Shown here: piece by piece, positions 24,836 through 33,626 of the stretch
Layout of the letters: every line of letters starts with the position of its first letter
How positions within the stretch are numbered: position 1 is the stretch's first letter
NCBI GenBank assembly: GCA_964535215.1
Contig: CAZHST010000016.1
Location: 7,458 to 71,457, forward strand
Direction of reading: 5' to 3'
DNA from: JACQHM01 sp964535215
Lineage (GTDB): Bacteria > Methylomirabilota > Methylomirabilia > Methylomirabilales > JACQHM01
Length of the DNA stretch: 64,000 nt
The notes under the pieces: model-generated
What the model was told of the DNA's origin: nothing
The model's input: the letters and a program-made list of their open reading frames with translations, nothing else
Database searches by the model: none
Translations under genes and position numbers: made by a program

Positions 24836-26155
24836 GTGTTCATGGGTCAATTTACCCAAAAAGTGTCCTGCCGTGAGCCCTTCAAGGGGAAGGGCTGGGG
24901 AGGAAGCAAGTATCGAGGAGTCAGCCTTCGGGGCCGGCTCTTTTTCGCGGTCCTTGTTCTGCTCATAACGGTCTGGCCTGCCTTCTCCGCCCCGCTCCTC
25001 GCTCCCCCTGAAGGCTTCGAGGCCTTTGATATGCCGGGGGACGCGGGGGGGAGCATCGGCTTGATCTGGAAGGCGGCCCCTTATGATGGTCCAGGGGTTC
25101 GGTATCAGGTCCTTATGGCCGACTCCCCCGACGGCCCCTTCCAGAAGATCGCCGAGTTCCCGGCGAACACCCATTACAAGAGTGACCGCGCTGCCCCCTG
25201 GTGGAGCTGGAGGCGTGAGAAGGGTATGCACTTCTTCCAGGTGAAGTCCGGCAATGCCCTGACCCTGGCTGATGGCCAGACTTATGCCTTCAAGATCGCC
25301 GCCACCGACGGCGCAACCCGCGTTGAGAGTCCTGTCCGATCGGCGACTCCCCGCCCCAACCTCTTCAACTGGGGGAAGCTGAACAACCTCCTCCTGATGC
25401 TCCTCTTAGCCGCCATCGTCCTCCTCTCCATCCGCCAGGCCCGCCGGAACGCCAACATTTTCTTAAGGAGGATCCCGGGCCTGGATGCCGTCGAGGAGGC
25501 CATTGGACGGGCGACGGAGATGGGGCGGCCGATCCTTTACCTGACCGGCTCCGACGACATGTCCAGCATCTCCACCATTGCCGCGACCATCATTTTGGGC
25601 GAGGTGGCCAAACGGGTCGCTGCCTACGAGACGGAGCTCAAGGTCCCCCATCGGGATCCCGTGGTCATGGCCGTCTGCCAGGAGATCACCAAGGAGGCTT
25701 ATGCCGCGGCGGGGCGTCCCGATGCCTATAAAGAGGACTCGAACTTCTTCATCACCACGGACCAGTTCAGCTATACGGCTGCCGTTGATGGGATCATGCT
25801 CCGGGAGCGCCCAGCGGCCAACTTCTTCATGGGCTACTACTACGCCGAGTCGCTCCTCTTGGCCGAGACCGGGGCCAGCACCGGAGCCATCCAGATCGCC
25901 GGGACCGACTCCGATGCCCAGCTCCCCTTCTTCATCACCGCCTGCGACTACACCTTGATCGGGGAGGAGCTGTACGCCGCCTCGGCCTACCTCTCCCGGG
26001 AGCCGGTCCTGGTGGGGACCCTCCGGGGTCAGGATATCGGGAAGGGCTTCTTCCTGGCCGTCCTGCTCCTCGGGACCCTCCTGGCCACGGGGGCGGCCCT
26101 TCTCGGCCTCCCGTTTGCGGACGCGATCCTCCAGCTCTTTGCCGACTTTAAATAA
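24836..26155 (+). CDS. DUF6754 membrane protein
   Basis: About 439 residues. A signal-anchor segment FFAVLVLLITVWPAF lies near 36-50, a fibronectin-III-like extracytoplasmic domain covers about 55-170, a membrane helix LLLMLLLAAIVLLSI follows near 185, then a cytosolic DUF6754 domain (RRIPGLDAVEEAIGRATEMGRPILYL, HRDPVVMAVCQEI, GYYYAESLLLAETG) and a last helix FFLAVLLLGTLLATGAALLGL. The start is uncertain: GTG 24836 or ATG 24842 give an unusual polar leader and no good ribosome site. It heads a four-gene membrane cluster. Function of DUF6754 is unknown to me. Confidence 0.72.
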   Translation: MFMGQFTQKVSCREPFKGKGWGGSKYRGVSLRGRLFFAVLVLLITVWPAFSAPLLAPPEGFEAFDMPGDAGGSIGLIWKAAPYDGPGVRYQVLMADSPDGPFQKIAEFPANTHYKSDRAAPWWSWRREKGMHFFQVKSGNALTLADGQTYAFKIAATDGATRVESPVRSATPRPNLFNWGKLNNLLLMLLLAAIVLLSIRQARRNANIFLRRIPGLDAVEEAIGRATEMGRPILYLTGSDDMSSISTIAATIILGEVAKRVAAYETELKVPHRDPVVMAVCQEITKEAYAAAGRPDAYKEDSNFFITTDQFSYTAAVDGIMLRERPAANFFMGYYYAESLLLAETGASTGAIQIAGTDSDAQLPFFITACDYTLIGEELYAASAYLSREPVLVGTLRGQDIGKGFFLAVLLLGTLLATGAALLGLPFADAILQLFADFK

Positions 26156-26178
26156 TAAAAAAATAATAAACGGAGGGG

Positions 26179-26817
26179 ATGATGCTCTTTTGGAAGCGAA
26201 CGCTGCCCTTGGCGATCACCTTCATCCTGGGCCTCTCGGGGGCGGCCCAGTACTACATCCCCCATCCCGCCTCGGAGGCCTTCCTCACCCAGATGTCCCA
26301 GTGGCTGCTGATCATCTCAGGGATCGGGCTCATCCTGGGGATTGTGAGCCTCTGCCACGTCCACTACCGGAAGATCGTCACCCGCCAGGCCGGGTGGGGC
26401 TACAGCCTGGTCATGTACGCTTCCATGATCGTCACGGTTCTTGTCGGTCTTCTGGCGGGGGGCCGGGAGACGGGGACGGCCCTCGGCTGGATCTACAACA
26501 ACGTCCTTGTCTCCCTCCAGGCGACCATGTTCTCCATCCTGGCCTTCTTCGTGGCCTCGGCGGCGTACCGGGCCTTCCGGGCCAGGACCAAGGAGGCCAC
26601 GGTTCTCCTGGTGGCGGCCGCCCTCGTCATGTTCGGGCGGGTCCCCCTGGGCGAGTACCTGGTCGCTGGGGTTGGGAAGCTCTCCGACTGGATCCTGAGT
26701 GTCTTGAACGCCGCCGCCAGGCGGGCGATCCTGATCGGGATCAGCCTGGGGGCCATCGCCACCTCCATCAAGATCATCTTTGGCATTGAACGGGCCTACC
26801 TGGGGGGGCGCGAATGA
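26179..26817 (+). CDS. Uncharacterised membrane protein of the DUF6754 cluster
   Basis: 212 residues with about six hydrophobic segments (for example LAITFILGLSGAAQYYI, LLIISGIGLILGIVSL, MYASMIVTVLVGLLAGG, ATMFSILAFFVASAAY, ATVLLVAAALVMFG and GISLGAIATSIKIIFG). CGGAGGGG precedes ATG 26179. It lies 23 bases after the DUF6754 gene. I see no enzyme motif. Position and topology suggest it forms a membrane complex with its neighbours. Confidence 0.75.
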   Translation: MMLFWKRTLPLAITFILGLSGAAQYYIPHPASEAFLTQMSQWLLIISGIGLILGIVSLCHVHYRKIVTRQAGWGYSLVMYASMIVTVLVGLLAGGRETGTALGWIYNNVLVSLQATMFSILAFFVASAAYRAFRARTKEATVLLVAAALVMFGRVPLGEYLVAGVGKLSDWILSVLNAAARRAILIGISLGAIATSIKIIFGIERAYLGGRE

Positions 26818-26829
26818 CCTGTTGCGAGT

Positions 26830-26953
26830 GGTTGACTCGGTTCCCCCGGTTCCCCCGGTTGACTCGGTTGACTCTGTTTACACGGTTCCCGAACCCAATG
26901 AACTGAGGGAACCCAAGGAACCCAAGGAACCCAACGAACCCAACGAGCTGAAC
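26830..26953 (+). repeat. Two-armed iterated 9-base array
   Basis: The left arm has seven units of 9 bases: GGTTGACTC, GGTTCCCCC, GGTTCCCCC, GGTTGACTC, GGTTGACTC, TGTTTACAC, then a 7-base GGTTCCC at the centre. The right arm has seven units in the opposite sense: GAACCCAAT, GAACTGAGG, GAACCCAAG, GAACCCAAG, GAACCCAAC, GAACCCAAC, GAGCTGAAC. The arms are complementary around the GGTTCCC/GAACCC centre, so the whole 124 bases can fold into one long hairpin. It fills the gap before the next cluster gene and keeps that frame open. Confidence 0.8.
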
Positions 26954-26968
26954 GCTTACTCATCATCA

Positions 26969-27808
26969 ATGGAGGAGGTTGTGAGGGAGTTCGCCCGGTG
27001 GATGCTGAAGCTGGATCGGCGGGTGATCTTTGCCCTGATCGCCCTGGCTGTCCTGCTCCCCCTCTTAAACCCCATTGGCCTCCCGATCCGGGTCTCGCCC
27101 GATGTGAAGCGGGTCTACGACTACCTCGAGTCCCTGCCGCCCGGGTCCGTCTTTCTCCTCTCGATGGACTTTGACCCGGCCTCCAAGCCCGAGCTGTACC
27201 CGATGGCGCTGGCCCTCCTCCGGCATGCCTTCCGGAAGAACCTGAAGGTGATCGGCATGACCCTGTGGGTGACGGGGACAGGCTTGGCGGAGCAGGCCAT
27301 CAGCAGCGTCGCGGCCGAGATGGGAAAGGAGCGCGGGAAGGATTATGTCTTCCTGGGGTACAAGCCAGGATCGGTCAATGTCATCATCGGTTTGGGGCAG
27401 GACCTGTTCACCACGTTTCCCACCGACTACTACGGCACCAGGACAACCGAGCTTCCCATGCTCCGGGGGATCCGCAGCTTGAAGGACGTGGCCTACATGG
27501 TGGATCTGGCGGCGGGCACCCCGGGGATCGAGGCCTGGTACGTCTACGGGAAGGAGAAGCACGGCTTCGAGCTGGGAGGGGGGGCGACGGCGGTCATTGC
27601 CCCCGGCCTCTACCCCTTGCTCCAGACCGGCCAGGTGAACGGCCTGATCGGGGGCCTCCGGGGGGCGGCGGAGTATGAGAAGCTGGTGCAGTTTTCCGGC
27701 AAGGCGACGGCAGGGATGGATGCCCAGTCCGTGACCCATTTCTTGATCATCGTTCTGATCGGGCTCTGTAACCTTTTCTACTTCCTGACCAGGCGGGAGA
27801 AGCGCTGA
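26969..27808 (+). CDS. Uncharacterised membrane-anchored protein of the DUF6754 cluster
   Basis: About 279 residues from ATG 26969. A membrane segment VIFALIALAVLLPLL near 18-32 is followed by a large extracytoplasmic alpha/beta domain (VKRVYDYLESLPPGSVFLLSMDFDPAS, GKDYVFLGYKPGSVNVIIGLGQD, LKDVAYMVDLAAGTPGIEAWYVYG) and a C-terminal helix THFLIIVLIGLCNLFYFL. The frame is open upstream to 26780 only because it reads through the 9-base array, whose translation is repetitive, so the internal start is preferred. Its stop overlaps the start of the next gene (TGATG). No known family recognised. Confidence 0.75.
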   Translation: MEEVVREFARWMLKLDRRVIFALIALAVLLPLLNPIGLPIRVSPDVKRVYDYLESLPPGSVFLLSMDFDPASKPELYPMALALLRHAFRKNLKVIGMTLWVTGTGLAEQAISSVAAEMGKERGKDYVFLGYKPGSVNVIIGLGQDLFTTFPTDYYGTRTTELPMLRGIRSLKDVAYMVDLAAGTPGIEAWYVYGKEKHGFELGGGATAVIAPGLYPLLQTGQVNGLIGGLRGAAEYEKLVQFSGKATAGMDAQSVTHFLIIVLIGLCNLFYFLTRREKR

Positions 27809-28542
27809 TGCCGTTTGACACCCTTCTTGGGGCATGGGTGGCCGCCGGCCTCACCTTGTTCATTTACAGCTTCCTCTACAAGGACAACCCCTTTTTCAAG
27901 CTGGGCGAGCACCTCTACGTCGGGGTCTCGGTGGGGTACACCCTCGTCCGGATCCACTACGATGTGATGATCAAGACCCTCTACATCCCCGTGGTCCAGG
28001 AGGGGAAGTGGTGGCTGTTGATCCCCGCCTTCCTGGGGGTGCTCATCCTGGCCCGACTGGTCCCCCGGTTTGCCTGGCTGAGCCGGATTGCCTTTGCCGT
28101 CATCGTCGGGTTCGGGGCCGGCATCGCCATCCCCCGGGTGATCTCCTCTTTTATCCTCCAGCAGATCCAGGGGACCCTGAAGCCCCTCGTGACGGTGACG
28201 GATCAAGGGATCCGTCTGTTCACCCTTCAGAACCTGAACACGCTCCTGATCCTGGTCGGGGTCGTCTCGGTCCTCCTCTACTTCTTCTTCTCCATCGAGC
28301 ACAGAGGGATCGTCGGGGCCGCCTCCCGGGTCGGGGTCTACTTCCTGATGATCTCTTTCGGGGCCTCCTTCGGCTACACGGTCATGGCCCGGATGTCGCT
28401 CCTGATCGGTCGCTTCGACGACCTCATCCGCTTCTCCTCGAGGGAGTTCGGGTACGCCTCCCTTGTCCTGCTCGGCTTCGTCGTCGTCGTCCTGGCCCTC
28501 TGGGAGCGGAGGTCCAGGAGGCCGCAGGTCGAGGGAGGGTGA
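27808..28542 (+). CDS. Uncharacterised polytopic membrane protein of the DUF6754 cluster
   Basis: 244 residues with about seven hydrophobic helices (WVAAGLTLFIYSFLY, WWLLIPAFLGVLILARLV, IAFAVIVGFGAGIAIP, TLLILVGVVSVLLYFFF, YFLMISFGASFGYTVM, ASLVLLGFVVVVLAL). It overlaps the previous gene by one base and is the last of the cluster; a convergent gene follows 12 bases later. No transporter signature is apparent to me. Confidence 0.75.
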   Translation: MPFDTLLGAWVAAGLTLFIYSFLYKDNPFFKLGEHLYVGVSVGYTLVRIHYDVMIKTLYIPVVQEGKWWLLIPAFLGVLILARLVPRFAWLSRIAFAVIVGFGAGIAIPRVISSFILQQIQGTLKPLVTVTDQGIRLFTLQNLNTLLILVGVVSVLLYFFFSIEHRGIVGAASRVGVYFLMISFGASFGYTVMARMSLLIGRFDDLIRFSSREFGYASLVLLGFVVVVLALWERRSRRPQVEGG

Positions 28543-28553
28543 AGGCCCACCGA

Positions 28554-29069
28554 TCAGCGGCGGGGGAGGGTGTAGGTGGCCGTGAAATCCAGATAGGCAT
28601 CGGCCCCCCCGGCCAGAGGGGTTAAGCGCTTGCCGGTATAGGCAACCTCGCCTTGCACCCCTTCAAACCGCCCCGTCCCTTGGATGAAGCTCCCTTTCCC
28701 CTCGATCCTTGAGGTCTTTCCGGTGGGATCGGCCGTCGTCATCCCCTGCCGTTTCAGGACGAAGGTGGACCCGTCCTCGAAGGTGTAGAGGGAATAGACC
28801 TGGTGGGGGCCACTCCCCTTGATGTAATCCACGAGGTCCTTGTTCACGACCGTGGCGATCTCGCCGGTTTCGAAGAAGGCGAGGCCCCGGTTCTCGGCCA
28901 CGCCGATGATGTGGCCGGGGACGTCACCCACCTCGAGGGTCTCGACCTGGACGACGCGGTGGGACTGACGCCACCTCAGGGTCTCCGCCTTCCCCTCGGC
29001 CATCCCGACCAGAAGCCAAGCCCCTAAGGTCAGCATGCCGATGGCTCCCAACCATTGGCGTTGCTTCAT
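28554..29069 (-). CDS. Secreted beta-barrel-like protein
   Basis: 171 residues from ATG 29069, which has GGAGGACC just upstream. Residues 1-28 are a signal peptide (KQRQWLGAIGMLTLGAWLLVGMAEGKAE). The rest is rich in beta strands (TFEDGSTFVLKRQGMT, GKGSFIQGTGRFEGVQGEVAYTGKRLT, DAYLDFTATYTLP), reminiscent of allene-oxide-cyclase-like or lipocalin-like barrels. That resemblance is by eye. The open frame extends 76 codons upstream across the divergent promoter region and is not used. Confidence 0.65.
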   Translation of the reverse strand: MKQRQWLGAIGMLTLGAWLLVGMAEGKAETLRWRQSHRVVQVETLEVGDVPGHIIGVAENRGLAFFETGEIATVVNKDLVDYIKGSGPHQVYSLYTFEDGSTFVLKRQGMTTADPTGKTSRIEGKGSFIQGTGRFEGVQGEVAYTGKRLTPLAGGADAYLDFTATYTLPRR

Positions 29070-29246
29070 GGGGGTCCTCCTCTCTTCGACCGCCCGCCCA
29101 AGGGGGAGCAGGCGGGTGATGGTTTCCGTTCCCTCTCCGAAATCCACGCCCCCGGGGTACGGGCGACTTGACACACAATTTGCCTTTCTGTTACTAATGG
29201 CTATGCACGGCACCCTTAAAACCAGCGGTGAAAGGAGGACACCGGC

Positions 29247-31847
29247 ATGGCCCGGCGAAATCCGTTTCTTCTGCCCCGGGATGTGGAGCCAACCCATTAC
29301 ACCCTCACCCTTATGCCGGACCTGAAAAGGTGGACCTTTTCCGGCAGCGAGACCGTCTCGATCGCCATCAGGCGCCCCACGTCAAGGATCGTTGTCCACG
29401 CCCTCGATCTGAAGATCACCCGAGTCCACCTCTCCTTCCCCGGGAAGGGCCCTGAGGTCGTCACCCCCCAACGGATCTCCTTCAGCAGAAGGAGGGAGAC
29501 CTTGACCCTCTCCTTCGGGCAACCCCTGAAACCCGGTGAGGCAGAGCTGTCCTTCGAGTTCGAAGGTGAACTCAACGACAAGATGCACGGATTTTACCGC
29601 ACGTCTTATGAGATCCGCGGCGAGAAACGATGGGGGGCTGCCACCCAATTCGAGGCCACCGATGCCCGAAGGGCCTTCCCCTGCTGGGATGAGCCGGACC
29701 GAAAGGCCCGGTTTAGCGTGACCCTCATTGTGCCTGAACACCTCACCGCCCTTTCGAACATGCCACCGGTTTCTCAAGCTCCCCTGGGGGCGGGGCTCAA
29801 AAGGGTGAGCTTTGAGACTACCCCGCCCATGCCCCCCTATCTCCTGGCCTTTGTGATTGCCGACCTTGAATGTCTCGAAGCCGTTGATAAAACCGGGATC
29901 CCGATCCGCGTCTGGACCACTCCCGGGAAGAAGGAACAGGGCCGCTTTGCCCTTCAAGTCGCCTGTCATACCCTGCCCTACTTTTCCGAGTGGTTCGGCA
30001 TCCCCTATGCCCTTCCGAAGCTGGACATGGTCGCCCTCCCGGATTTTGCGTCCGGGGCCATGGAGAACTGGGGCCTGGTGACGTACCGGGAGACGGCGCT
30101 CCTGGTGGATCCGGAGCATTCTTCGGCGGCGGCCAAGCAGCGGGTGGCCGAGGTGGTGGATCATGAGCTGGCCCATCAGTGGTTTGGAAACCTGGTCACG
30201 ATGAAGTGGTGGACCGATCTTTGGCTCAACGAAGGATACGCTTCCTACAAAGGACCGAAGGCGGTTGATCATCAGTTTCCCGAGTGGGAGGTATGGACCC
30301 AGTATGTGGCCGATGACTTCCTTGCCGCCCTCCATGAGGACAGCCTGAGGAACACCCATCCCGTTGAGGTTCCGGTCAAGGATCCCTACGAGATCCGCGA
30401 GACCTTTGACACGATCACCTACAGCAAAGGATCGGTGGTGAACCGGATGCTGGAGCACTACCTCGGGGAGGAGGATTTCCGAAAGGGGCTTCATCTCTAC
30501 CTCACCCGCCACGCCTATGGCAATGCGACCACCGGGGCCCTCTGGCAGGCCTTGGAGGAGGCCTCCGGGAAGCCGGTCAAAGCCATTATGGCCAGCTACA
30601 CGAGACAGCCAGGCTACCCGGTCATCATCGTTCGGGATACGGTGAGGAAGGGAGGACTCGTCCTTGAACTGGAACAGCGACGGTTCCTTCTCGATGGTGG
30701 AAGAGACCGGAAGAACCCCCTCTGGAAGATCCCCATTGGTCTGCTCACCTCCACCGCGGAAAAACCGACCTTTGTCTATATGGGCGGACGGCGCAAGAAA
30801 CTCTCGCTGGAAGTGGGAGGGAGGGACTGGGTCAAGCTCAATCCGGGCCAAGCGGGGTTTTATCGGGTCGCGTACTCCCCAGAACTTTGGAGGCGGTTGA
30901 TCCACGCCGTTCGGTCCGGGATGATGCCAACCATTGATCGCTTGGGCCTTCTGGATGACGCCTTTGCCCTCGCCCGGGCAGGGTTCATGCGGACGTCGAT
31001 GGCCATGGAGGTGCTGAACGCCTATGCCTCTGAGACAAACTTTAGCGTCTGGATGGTCATTGCCAGAAGCCTTGAATCCCTTGACACGATCCTCTCGCAG
31101 GAAGATTACCGGGAGACGTTCAGGGGCTTCGCCCGGGCCTTCTTCCGACCGATTGCCTCCGTGAAGGGTTGGGAGAAAACCCCCTCCGATACCCACCTGG
31201 ACGTGATGCTGAGATCGTTGGTGTTGAGGAACCTTGGCGGCTATGGCGAGACCTCGACGGTTGAAGAGGCCAGGGGCCGCTTTGAAGCCTTCATAAAAAG
31301 CGGTGAACTCGATCCCGATTTGAGGCAGGTGGTCTATACGCTTGTGGCGGAAAACGGCGGTGAGAAGGAATTGGCCGAGCTTCTGAAGATCTACGACTCC
31401 ACCGATCTTCACGAGGAAAAGGTTCGGGTGCTCCGGGCGATGGGGGCCTTCCGTCACAAGGAGCTCCTCACCGAGGTTTTGCAGTTCTCCCTCTCGGAAC
31501 GCGTGCGCGCCCAGGATACCCCCATCGCCATCATCGGCGTGGCCTCCCATCCCCTGGGAAGGGCCCTGGCATGGGAGTTTGTGAAGCAACACTGGAAAAC
31601 CTTTCTGAGGAGGTATCATGATGGGGGCTTAGGCCTCTTGACGCGGATTCTTGGGATAACGGCCGGTTTCCACACCGAGGAAAAGCTCCGGGATGTGGAG
31701 CGCTTCTTCAGGACCCATCGGGTCCCCGGGACTGGGCGCGTCATGAGGCAATCCCTCGAACTGATCCGCTCGAACATCGCCTGGCTTGAACGGGATCGCG
31801 AAGACCTCAGAGGATGGCTTGAGGCAACCCCCTTCCCCCGGCCATGA
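29247..31847 (+). CDS. M1 family zinc aminopeptidase
   Basis: 866 residues. The exopeptidase motif GAMENWG is followed by the zinc site HELAHQW near 306 and the third ligand in WLNEGYAS. The N-terminal beta domain (1-200), catalytic domain, small beta domain and C-terminal helical ERAP1-like domain (about 525-860) are all present. It removes N-terminal amino acids from peptides; no signal peptide, so cytosolic. Upstream TTGACA at 29168 could be a -35 element, but the -10 is unclear. GAAAGGAGG precedes the ATG. Confidence 0.93.
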   Translation: MARRNPFLLPRDVEPTHYTLTLMPDLKRWTFSGSETVSIAIRRPTSRIVVHALDLKITRVHLSFPGKGPEVVTPQRISFSRRRETLTLSFGQPLKPGEAELSFEFEGELNDKMHGFYRTSYEIRGEKRWGAATQFEATDARRAFPCWDEPDRKARFSVTLIVPEHLTALSNMPPVSQAPLGAGLKRVSFETTPPMPPYLLAFVIADLECLEAVDKTGIPIRVWTTPGKKEQGRFALQVACHTLPYFSEWFGIPYALPKLDMVALPDFASGAMENWGLVTYRETALLVDPEHSSAAAKQRVAEVVDHELAHQWFGNLVTMKWWTDLWLNEGYASYKGPKAVDHQFPEWEVWTQYVADDFLAALHEDSLRNTHPVEVPVKDPYEIRETFDTITYSKGSVVNRMLEHYLGEEDFRKGLHLYLTRHAYGNATTGALWQALEEASGKPVKAIMASYTRQPGYPVIIVRDTVRKGGLVLELEQRRFLLDGGRDRKNPLWKIPIGLLTSTAEKPTFVYMGGRRKKLSLEVGGRDWVKLNPGQAGFYRVAYSPELWRRLIHAVRSGMMPTIDRLGLLDDAFALARAGFMRTSMAMEVLNAYASETNFSVWMVIARSLESLDTILSQEDYRETFRGFARAFFRPIASVKGWEKTPSDTHLDVMLRSLVLRNLGGYGETSTVEEARGRFEAFIKSGELDPDLRQVVYTLVAENGGEKELAELLKIYDSTDLHEEKVRVLRAMGAFRHKELLTEVLQFSLSERVRAQDTPIAIIGVASHPLGRALAWEFVKQHWKTFLRRYHDGGLGLLTRILGITAGFHTEEKLRDVERFFRTHRVPGTGRVMRQSLELIRSNIAWLERDREDLRGWLEATPFPRP

Positions 31848-31917
31848 CCCTAGAGCGGCTTGAAAAAGGGACACCCCATCAATCTGCGGGGGACCAAACC
31901 CTGAAAAAGGAGGGGCC

Positions 31918-32655
31918 TTGGCAGATCCAACCCTGGTGTTGATCCTCTTTTGTCTCATCTTTATCGCCGTCTCGCTGACGGGGGGGCTGCTGCCGCTCGT
32001 GAAGGACTGGTCCGCCCTCCACCTCCGTTTGTTCATCGGGTTCGCCGCCGGGGTCTTGCTGGGCACGGCGTTTGTGCACATGATCCCCGAGGTGGTCCGG
32101 GTGCAGGGGACGAACGTCGGAAGCTTGCTCCTGGTGGGGTTCCTGGGGGTCTATCTGCTGGAGAAGCTCCTCATGCTGCACCCCTGTGAGGTCCACAAAG
32201 AGCATCAACGGTTAGGAATGGTGGCCTATCTCGGCTTCTCCTTCCACAACATGATTGACGGTCTGGCCCTCGGCTCCAGCTTGGTGATCCCCCAGCTCGC
32301 CCCCGCCGTGTTCTTCGCCATTATCGCCCACAAGTTTCCGACCACGTTCTCCCTCACCAGCATCCTCCTGTTCCGTCGCTATTCCAAGCGGGCGGTTGTG
32401 CTCTTCCTGGGGTTGTTCTCCCTCACCGCTCCCGTCGGCGCCATCCTGGCCTTTTATCTCCTGAGGGACCTGGGCGAGGGCATCGTCACCGGCGCCATAG
32501 GCATTTCGGCCGGCACGTTCCTGGCCATTGCCACGTCGGATCTCTTACCGGAACTCCACCCGGAGCATGCCGGGGGGGGTGGCTACCGGAATCTGGCCTG
32601 CCTGCTCATCGGCCTTTCCCTGATGTGGTTCAGCTCCCTCCTGGGCGTGTTTTGA
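31918..32655 (+). CDS. ZIP family divalent metal transporter
   Basis: 245 residues from TTG 31918 with AAAGGAGG upstream. About eight membrane helices are visible. The metal-site helices read FSFHNMIDGLALG and IIAHKFPTTFSL, versions of the HN(x)PEG and HE(x)P motifs of ZIP proteins, and a His/Glu-bearing loop HPCEVHKEHQR lies between helices 3 and 4. ZIP proteins import zinc, iron or manganese; which one cannot be told. Confidence 0.88.
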   Translation: MADPTLVLILFCLIFIAVSLTGGLLPLVKDWSALHLRLFIGFAAGVLLGTAFVHMIPEVVRVQGTNVGSLLLVGFLGVYLLEKLLMLHPCEVHKEHQRLGMVAYLGFSFHNMIDGLALGSSLVIPQLAPAVFFAIIAHKFPTTFSLTSILLFRRYSKRAVVLFLGLFSLTAPVGAILAFYLLRDLGEGIVTGAIGISAGTFLAIATSDLLPELHPEHAGGGGYRNLACLLIGLSLMWFSSLLGVF

Positions 32656-32731
32656 CCGCTCCATCCCCTGGACGGGGGAAAGATGAAAGGGGACCGGTCT
32701 CCCGGCCCCCTTTGGCAATCTTTGAACCTCG

Positions 32732-32819
32732 TGGTGCCGAAGCGGGGATTCGAACCCCGACGGGCTCATCGCCCACTGCCCCCTCAAGACAGCGTGTCTA
32801 CCAATTCCACCACTTCGGC
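32732..32819 (-). tRNA. tRNA-Leu (GAG), CCA encoded
   Basis: On the minus strand the acceptor stem GCCGAAG pairs with CTTCGGC, followed by discriminator A and encoded CCA (plus strand 32732-32735). The D-arm TGGTGGAATTGGTAGACACG, anticodon stem CTGTC/GGCAG with loop TTGAGGG, a long variable arm and the T-loop GGTTCGAATCC are all present. The anticodon GAG reads plus strand 32783-32785 as CTC. The class II variable arm confirms leucine. A run of T residues follows the promoter-distal side, but no clear terminator is seen. Confidence 0.96.
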
Positions 32820-32984
32820 CTGTTTAGATTTGTACAACCTCCGGGGCCCTGTTGTCAACTGGAAATTGACGGCTCCCACCGCCCTGCCGCTCCCCCTTTG
32901 GGCTTGAACCCCTTCCAGGGTTTCTGCTAAGATTTCCTCCGAGGTCTTAATCCGTTCTTGGAGCCGGTTTCCAGGAGGGACACC

Positions 32985-33614
32985 ATGCAAACGGTTTGGC
33001 GGTGGGCGGTCCTCCCCCTTTTCACCCTGACCCTTCTTGGCTGCGCTACGGCCAGGATCGCCGAGCAGCGGATCGTGCGGGGGCAGGTCACCGACGAGAT
33101 GGGACGGCCGGTGGTAGGGACGCCGGTCCTTCTGGTAGCCAGGACCCTTCGGTTCAACATCCCCTATTACCGGGATCTGGGCCAGCAGGAGCTCAAGACC
33201 AAAACCGATGAGGAGGGACGGTATCGTTTTGCCTTCACGCCGGAGGAGTTGGGGAACAATTTCTTCCTCTTCTTCTACGGCAACGAAGGGTTCGATGCGG
33301 TCCGGTATCAGCAGCCAGAGCCCCTGGATATCACCAAACAGCTTCGAGCGAGGCGGGAGGTGATCATTGACCAGGTCCTCAAGACGCACCCCCAGTGGGA
33401 GCAGGTGGAGCGGTTCCTCCAGGTCTATGGTCCTGAATCGGATCGGGGAAGGGTCTTAAGACAGATGGGGCTTCCGGAGAAGCGGGAGGGGGGGGCGGGA
33501 AGCGAACGAGACGTCGAAACCTGGTGGTATTATTCCAAGGGATTGAACTACCGGTTCGTGAAGGGCGTCCTGGAGAGTACCTTCCAGTTTGAACCCATCA
33601 AGCCCTCCCGCTAG
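32985..33614 (+). CDS. Lipoprotein with carboxypeptidase-regulatory-like domain
   Basis: 209 residues from ATG 32985 (CAGGAGGG upstream). The signal peptide ends in the lipobox LTLLGC near residue 19, so it should be lipid-anchored. Residues about 30-110 resemble a CarboxypepD_reg-like beta sandwich (VRGQVTDEMGRPVVGTPVLLV, TKTDEEGRYRFAFTPEELG). It is followed after 12 bases by a CARDB protein; the pair probably forms an envelope unit of unknown role. Confidence 0.75.
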   Translation: MQTVWRWAVLPLFTLTLLGCATARIAEQRIVRGQVTDEMGRPVVGTPVLLVARTLRFNIPYYRDLGQQELKTKTDEEGRYRFAFTPEELGNNFFLFFYGNEGFDAVRYQQPEPLDITKQLRARREVIIDQVLKTHPQWEQVERFLQVYGPESDRGRVLRQMGLPEKREGGAGSERDVETWWYYSKGLNYRFVKGVLESTFQFEPIKPSR

Positions 33615-33626
33615 AGGAGATCCCCT

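Noticed and set aside
26780..26968. Extended N-terminus of the anchored protein at 26969 encoded by the 9-base array
   Set aside because: The open frame is a necessary result of a 9-base period without stop triplets; the translated tri-peptide repeat has no signal or domain, and an internal ATG is followed directly by a normal membrane anchor.
29382..31619. 745-codon minus-strand frame opposite the M1 aminopeptidase
   Set aside because: The opposite strand encodes a complete, motif-bearing aminopeptidase; this frame has no family resemblance.
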